A DNA stretch of 64,000 bases, from NCBI GenBank assembly GCA_963971225.1, contig OZ020267.1, positions 124,802,568 through 124,866,567 of the forward strand, given 5' to 3'. Source of the DNA: Melieria omissa. Its lineage: Eukaryota > Arthropoda > Insecta > Diptera > Ulidiidae. The translations under genes were made by a program, and so were the position numbers. Under the pieces are notes generated by a model, which had not been told where the DNA came from, searched no databases, and saw only the letters and a program-made list of their open reading frames with translations. The stretch's first letter is position 1, and the number at the start of each line of letters is the position of its first letter. This document shows positions 60,422 through 64,000 of the stretch, piece after piece.

Positions 60422-61966
60422 TGTTTGTTGGACTCGCAGCGAAACGAGCTAACAAAGCGATAACCGAAGTGCGCGTCGCAGAAGCACAACAAGAAGAGCG
60501 CAAATCTGTCTATGTGTGCGAGTGTGTGCGATTGTGTGTGTGTGTGTGTTGGGTTAGTCGAGGGATTAAGGAGTTAATGGAAACAACTTTTGAACGCTTG
60601 CGAAAGCCGACAAGGTGCAGTCTAGTTTTGGGTTTTGGTTGTTCTAGTTGTTGTTGTTGTTATTGTTGGATGAATTTTCAGCTACTAGCGGCACTACGAT
60701 TCAATGCATCAATCACTTCTTTTCAATCACAACGATTATGTTTTGTGTCTTCATTTTCAATAAGGACGTTTACAATAATTTGCTGTTGTTCTTGTTGTTG
60801 GTTGTTGTTGTTGTTGTTGTTGTTGTTAGATTTGACTAGCTGCACACAGTGTCTGTGCTCGGGACTCGACGTTGACGGGATATTATTTGTTTTTTAGATA
60901 TTTAACATTGAATTTAAGTATATTAATTAAGTACTCCATTGATATGGCGATGGTTGACTGGCGAGCGGCTGTTGGTCGGGTTCGTCGAAGCGGCTCCGCA
61001 CATTAAACGTTCGCTGAGCGTTACCGATGCGGCGTTGTCTTTTTGCGTTGCTGTGCACGCGGCCTTTGCGGCCAATTAGTAGAATCGTCAGCGACGTCTA
61101 CTTGAAAATGTTGTTGTTGTTTTACGGGCTCCGTTGTTGTGGTTTTGGGGAAAGCCGCTATTCGAATGGTTCGCTGGCGCTGAAACGAATCGGTGGGCGG
61201 TGCTGGTTGGTGGGGTTTTTTGGGTTGCTGTCTCTCGCAGCGACCGGCGCTCTGTTGCACTAGTGGTCTGTCTTAGTTATTGATTTTCTATTAGAAGTCG
61301 ATGGCACAGCAGAAAGTTGCTGCAAAATTATTGTTCTGTATTTCGTTTGTCGACAAACTGACTGACAGTTGCACTTTACTGCAGAGTTTTCGGGGTGGCT
61401 GCAGTGCGCAGATTTACGAGTTTCCAGCCGAAAAGCGTCTTCGTAGAATTCAGCGCAGCCTCATTGATTGTTGCTGGTTGCAATAATGCTGCTGCTGCCC
61501 GTTCACTGAGGCGTCGCTGCGGTTTTGCCGTTGTCCATGGAAAATCGATTTTTCGTTTGCATACACGAAATGCGAGCGTTGCCGTCTGTGTGGCTGCAAT
61601 AAATCTGTGTCAAGTCTTCGTCGACTTGTGCACGTAGCCCGGTTGCGCTTTCCCTGCAATTCGCTAGTGACGGCAATGTCGGTGATGGCGGCGCGCGGGT
61701 TACTCGAAAAAAGGGCGTTGCACCCGCAAACTGTCCTTCAAATTCACTGTTCCGTTGTCGCTTCAAAGCAACGCGGTTTGAACTCTTAAATGTTTTGCTC
61801 GAAACTTATTCAAGCTGCACTTTAATTTCAACTAAACTTTGTTTAATATATCGAAGAAATTTTCGCTGCACAAATGCTGAAAAACTTTCTTTTTCTGCAG
61901 GCAGAAGTACGGCGACACTGCTAGGCACACCCGACAAACGCACAAATCCAGCCAATGTTAATGAAT
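60422..61966 (-). other. Probable 5' leader of the EAAT gene
   Basis: GC-richer than the flanks and full of CAA runs (GTT on the plus strand near 60640-60830), as is common in fly 5' leaders. It lies between the start codon and the candidate TATA/initiator. An intron inside it cannot be excluded. No upstream in-frame ATG extension of the transporter is supported. Open frames here on both strands are low-complexity and not convincing. Confidence 0.45.
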
Positions 61967-62000
61967 GAGCGCTCGTCGTGCGGCTCCAGTGCATTTATAC
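61961..62000 (-). promoter_or_regulatory. Candidate core promoter: TATA box and initiator
   Basis: On the minus strand a GTATAAATGC box (TATAAA at 61999-61994) is followed by TCATTC (61968-61963), which matches the insect initiator TCAKTY. The first T of TATA lies 33 bases upstream of the initiator A (61966), close to the normal spacing. It points toward the EAAT start codon 1.5 kb downstream. No clear DPE is seen at +28. Confidence 0.45.
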
Positions 62001-62400
62001 GGTCAGCGCTCGCGCCAGGACACGCTCTCTGACTCGATGTTGGCACGGCGCTCGTGTCTTCGCAGAGCTTTCATTATGGCACGTCACGAAGTTGCTTGCA
62101 TGCTCCGCGCCGCAAAGTTTATCACACAGCTGCTCGCCGCTTTCCCCTCGTGCGGCGCACGCTGCCGGTCATTTTCCATGACGTATTTTAATTATTTTGT
62201 AATGTTTGCATTCATTATAGTTTGCTCTACAAAAGCGACATATGAAAGCCTTTCATAATGCACCAAATGCATTGTCTGTGCTGTGCTGTGTTGGGCTGTG
62301 TGCGTGTGTGTGCAGTAGTGCGTGATTGATTGGCCCAACAGCAACAGCGAACTGTCACTGTGCTCGAGTGCATTCGTGCTCAATGTTTCGTAATGCATTT
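62001..62400. promoter_or_regulatory. Presumed upstream regulatory DNA of the EAAT gene
   Basis: GC-rich with CpG clusters, a GTGCGTGTGTGTGCAG tract near 62300 and no convincing frame. Assigned by its position directly upstream of the candidate core promoter. Confidence 0.35.
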
Positions 62401-62764
62401 TGAGGAAATCAAATGTGCAAGTTGCATCTAGTTTGGTGAATTAGTTTCATCTCTCTTTAGTGCAGCGCAATTTTAATTTAACATATTCAATGGTTTGACA
62501 TTGAAAAGAAACTTGAATGACTACTATGGATCCTTTGTGTAGCTGCATTATTTTATTTAATAAAATTTTGTAAATAATTATTTATTTGAATTAGTTATTT
62601 AAACGGTTTAGTGCTTATTTTCAGGGACCAATAATAACAGTTATGAGTTTTTTAATGTTAAATGTAAATGTTTGACAGAAACTACTATGAGGAAAAATAC
62701 TTTTTTGTCATTTTGTAATTATTATTCGTGACAAATATTTTTTCTATTGCCAAATAACTAATTA

Positions 62765-64000
62765 CACTGTACAACACAATAAAAATAACAAGGTTCTGAC
62801 AACGGATTCTGGTAGAGGGAGCCAAAAAAAAAATATACATGTATCGGCGTTTTGAAAGTTTACGTTTGAATTCAAAGTTTTCTCCTTGTTGCTCATTCTT
62901 ATGGTGGATCGGCATACGGAAACCATGTAACCACACATTTTAGGTATGTGATGTGTTCAGCAATTTGATGTAAAATACTGCGAAGAACATTTTTGTTGAG
63001 CACTTTAACCCTGTAGCTCCTATTTTTATGGGTCAATTTGACCCTTTTTTTTCGAAAATGCCAAAAATGTCCTGTAAAAGAGGACTTTTTAAGGACATAA
63101 TGTACCACAAAAATGTTTGCCATAAAATTCTACTATAGGTTTTTAAATACATCAAAGCTCCAAAATAAACTTGAACGCCAAAATTGAGCCAAAACTGAAA
63201 ATGTGTTTAAATGTTTATTTCGTCGTCGTCTGCGTAGCGGCCGATTTTCGAGCCTTTTTTTCAAACTTTATTACGAAGGAACGAAAAAAGATATTCACTC
63301 ACTTTTTCTTGTTTTTTGTTTATTTAATCGTAATCTTTCAAGAGGCAAGATCATAAAAATTATATTTCTACATATTCGAGTGCTGGTTGACCTTGAACCT
63401 GCCCTCATAAGAATTTTGATATCAATTTCCCTGCAAGATTTTGGACCAACCACGTAACCTACAACAAAAAATGAAACTAATCTATAATTGATATTACATC
63501 AGCTATACTTAGACACGAGCTTTTTGTAAAATTCAAAAATCTCTCAAAATGGTGGACATTTTTGAAAAAAAAGGTATTTTTTTTCCTTTTTTTCAAATGT
63601 TTATTGCCTGTTATAATAAAAAACAACAATATTTTGTCAAAAGCTTGTGTCTACTCATAGCGACATGTTTTCTGAGCAAGTAAAAAAAGAAATCGAATCG
63701 ATGCGTGTAAAACTTTTCTTAAAATCGTGCAAGTAACTTAGAAAAATACGACTTTCGGGAAAACGCGTTTCAAGTTCACAGGGAGCGTGCGGAAACACCG
63801 TGAGCGAGCGTGCTCAATGCTCTACAGCTCAATAATTGTGAAGAGTTTACCCAAATCCTTTGGAAATAACATTCCTCACGTCTTCCAAATGAAAATTATG
63901 TTAAAAACCCCTTTTTTTTAAACTTTGTACGTAGACGACCCCCTTAATAAAAATTGGTACTAAAATATCCTATAAGACTTGCACGGGGAATAGCAGATGG
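62765..64000. mobile_element. Longer CACTGCACA-family element, cut by the window end
   Basis: Begins CACTGTACAACAC after TTA, then GGTTCTGACAACGGATTCTG, and follows the reverse complement of the 52.5 kb element to about 63215. About 730 bases absent from that copy come next, then AAAATTGGTACTAAAAT near 63953, which in the short copy lies close to the other terminus. So this looks like a fuller copy whose right end is beyond the window. A GGGTCAATTTGACCC palindrome lies near 63031. Confidence 0.65.

Noticed and set aside
60358..60897. 179-codon plus-strand frame opposite EAAT exon 1
   Set aside because: Antisense to the real exon and its leader; rich in Cys/Leu from GTT repeats.

Overview
The window is AT-rich nuclear DNA from a higher fly. 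The poly-CAA/GTT low-complexity tracts, the insect-type glutamate transporter and the mix of piggyBac-like, mariner, pogo/Tigger, hAT and non-LTR remnants suggest a brachyceran dipteran. A tephritid fruit fly is my best guess, but the sequence does not prove it. There is no sign of prokaryotic gene organisation.

Only one protein-coding gene can be supported. It lies on the minus strand between about 62.0 kb and 42.0 kb: a six-coding-exon excitatory amino acid transporter (SLC1 family; Eaat1/Eaat2 group, more likely the divergent Eaat2 type). The exons are 60421-60217, 45784-45451, 44702-44118, 43580-43251, 42623-42512 and 42186-42031. All junctions have GT/AG borders, the phases match, and the spliced frame is open for 573 codons. 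A 14.4 kb first intron separates the N-terminal exon from the rest. A TATA box plus initiator on the minus strand near 61.97-62.0 kb is a plausible promoter.

The left 40 kb looks intergenic or deeply intronic. It holds (i) GC-richer, CAA/GTT-rich islands, three of which carry perfect GCGCATGCGC palindromes (four sites in all); (ii) a very dense population of dead and miniature DNA transposons; (iii) non-LTR retrotransposon fragments; (iv) a 1.26 kb GATGT satellite; and (v) two arrays of a degenerate ~135 bp repeat.

The most striking pattern is at least nine elements that start TTAACC(C) and end in the inverse with a single TTAA at each edge. They belong to unrelated internal families. Among them is a decayed piggyBac transposase element nested inside another TTAA element, and others are nested in a pogo/mariner-type element, a foldback element and a hAT-like remnant. 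Two tiny hAT elements with 8-bp target duplications sit in the short introns of the transporter gene. A second terminal-repeat family (CACTGCACA...) prefers TTA/TAA flanks, and a tandem duplication supplies a ready-made empty site for it. Intron 1 also carries a 120-bp hairpin with 58 of 59 pairs.
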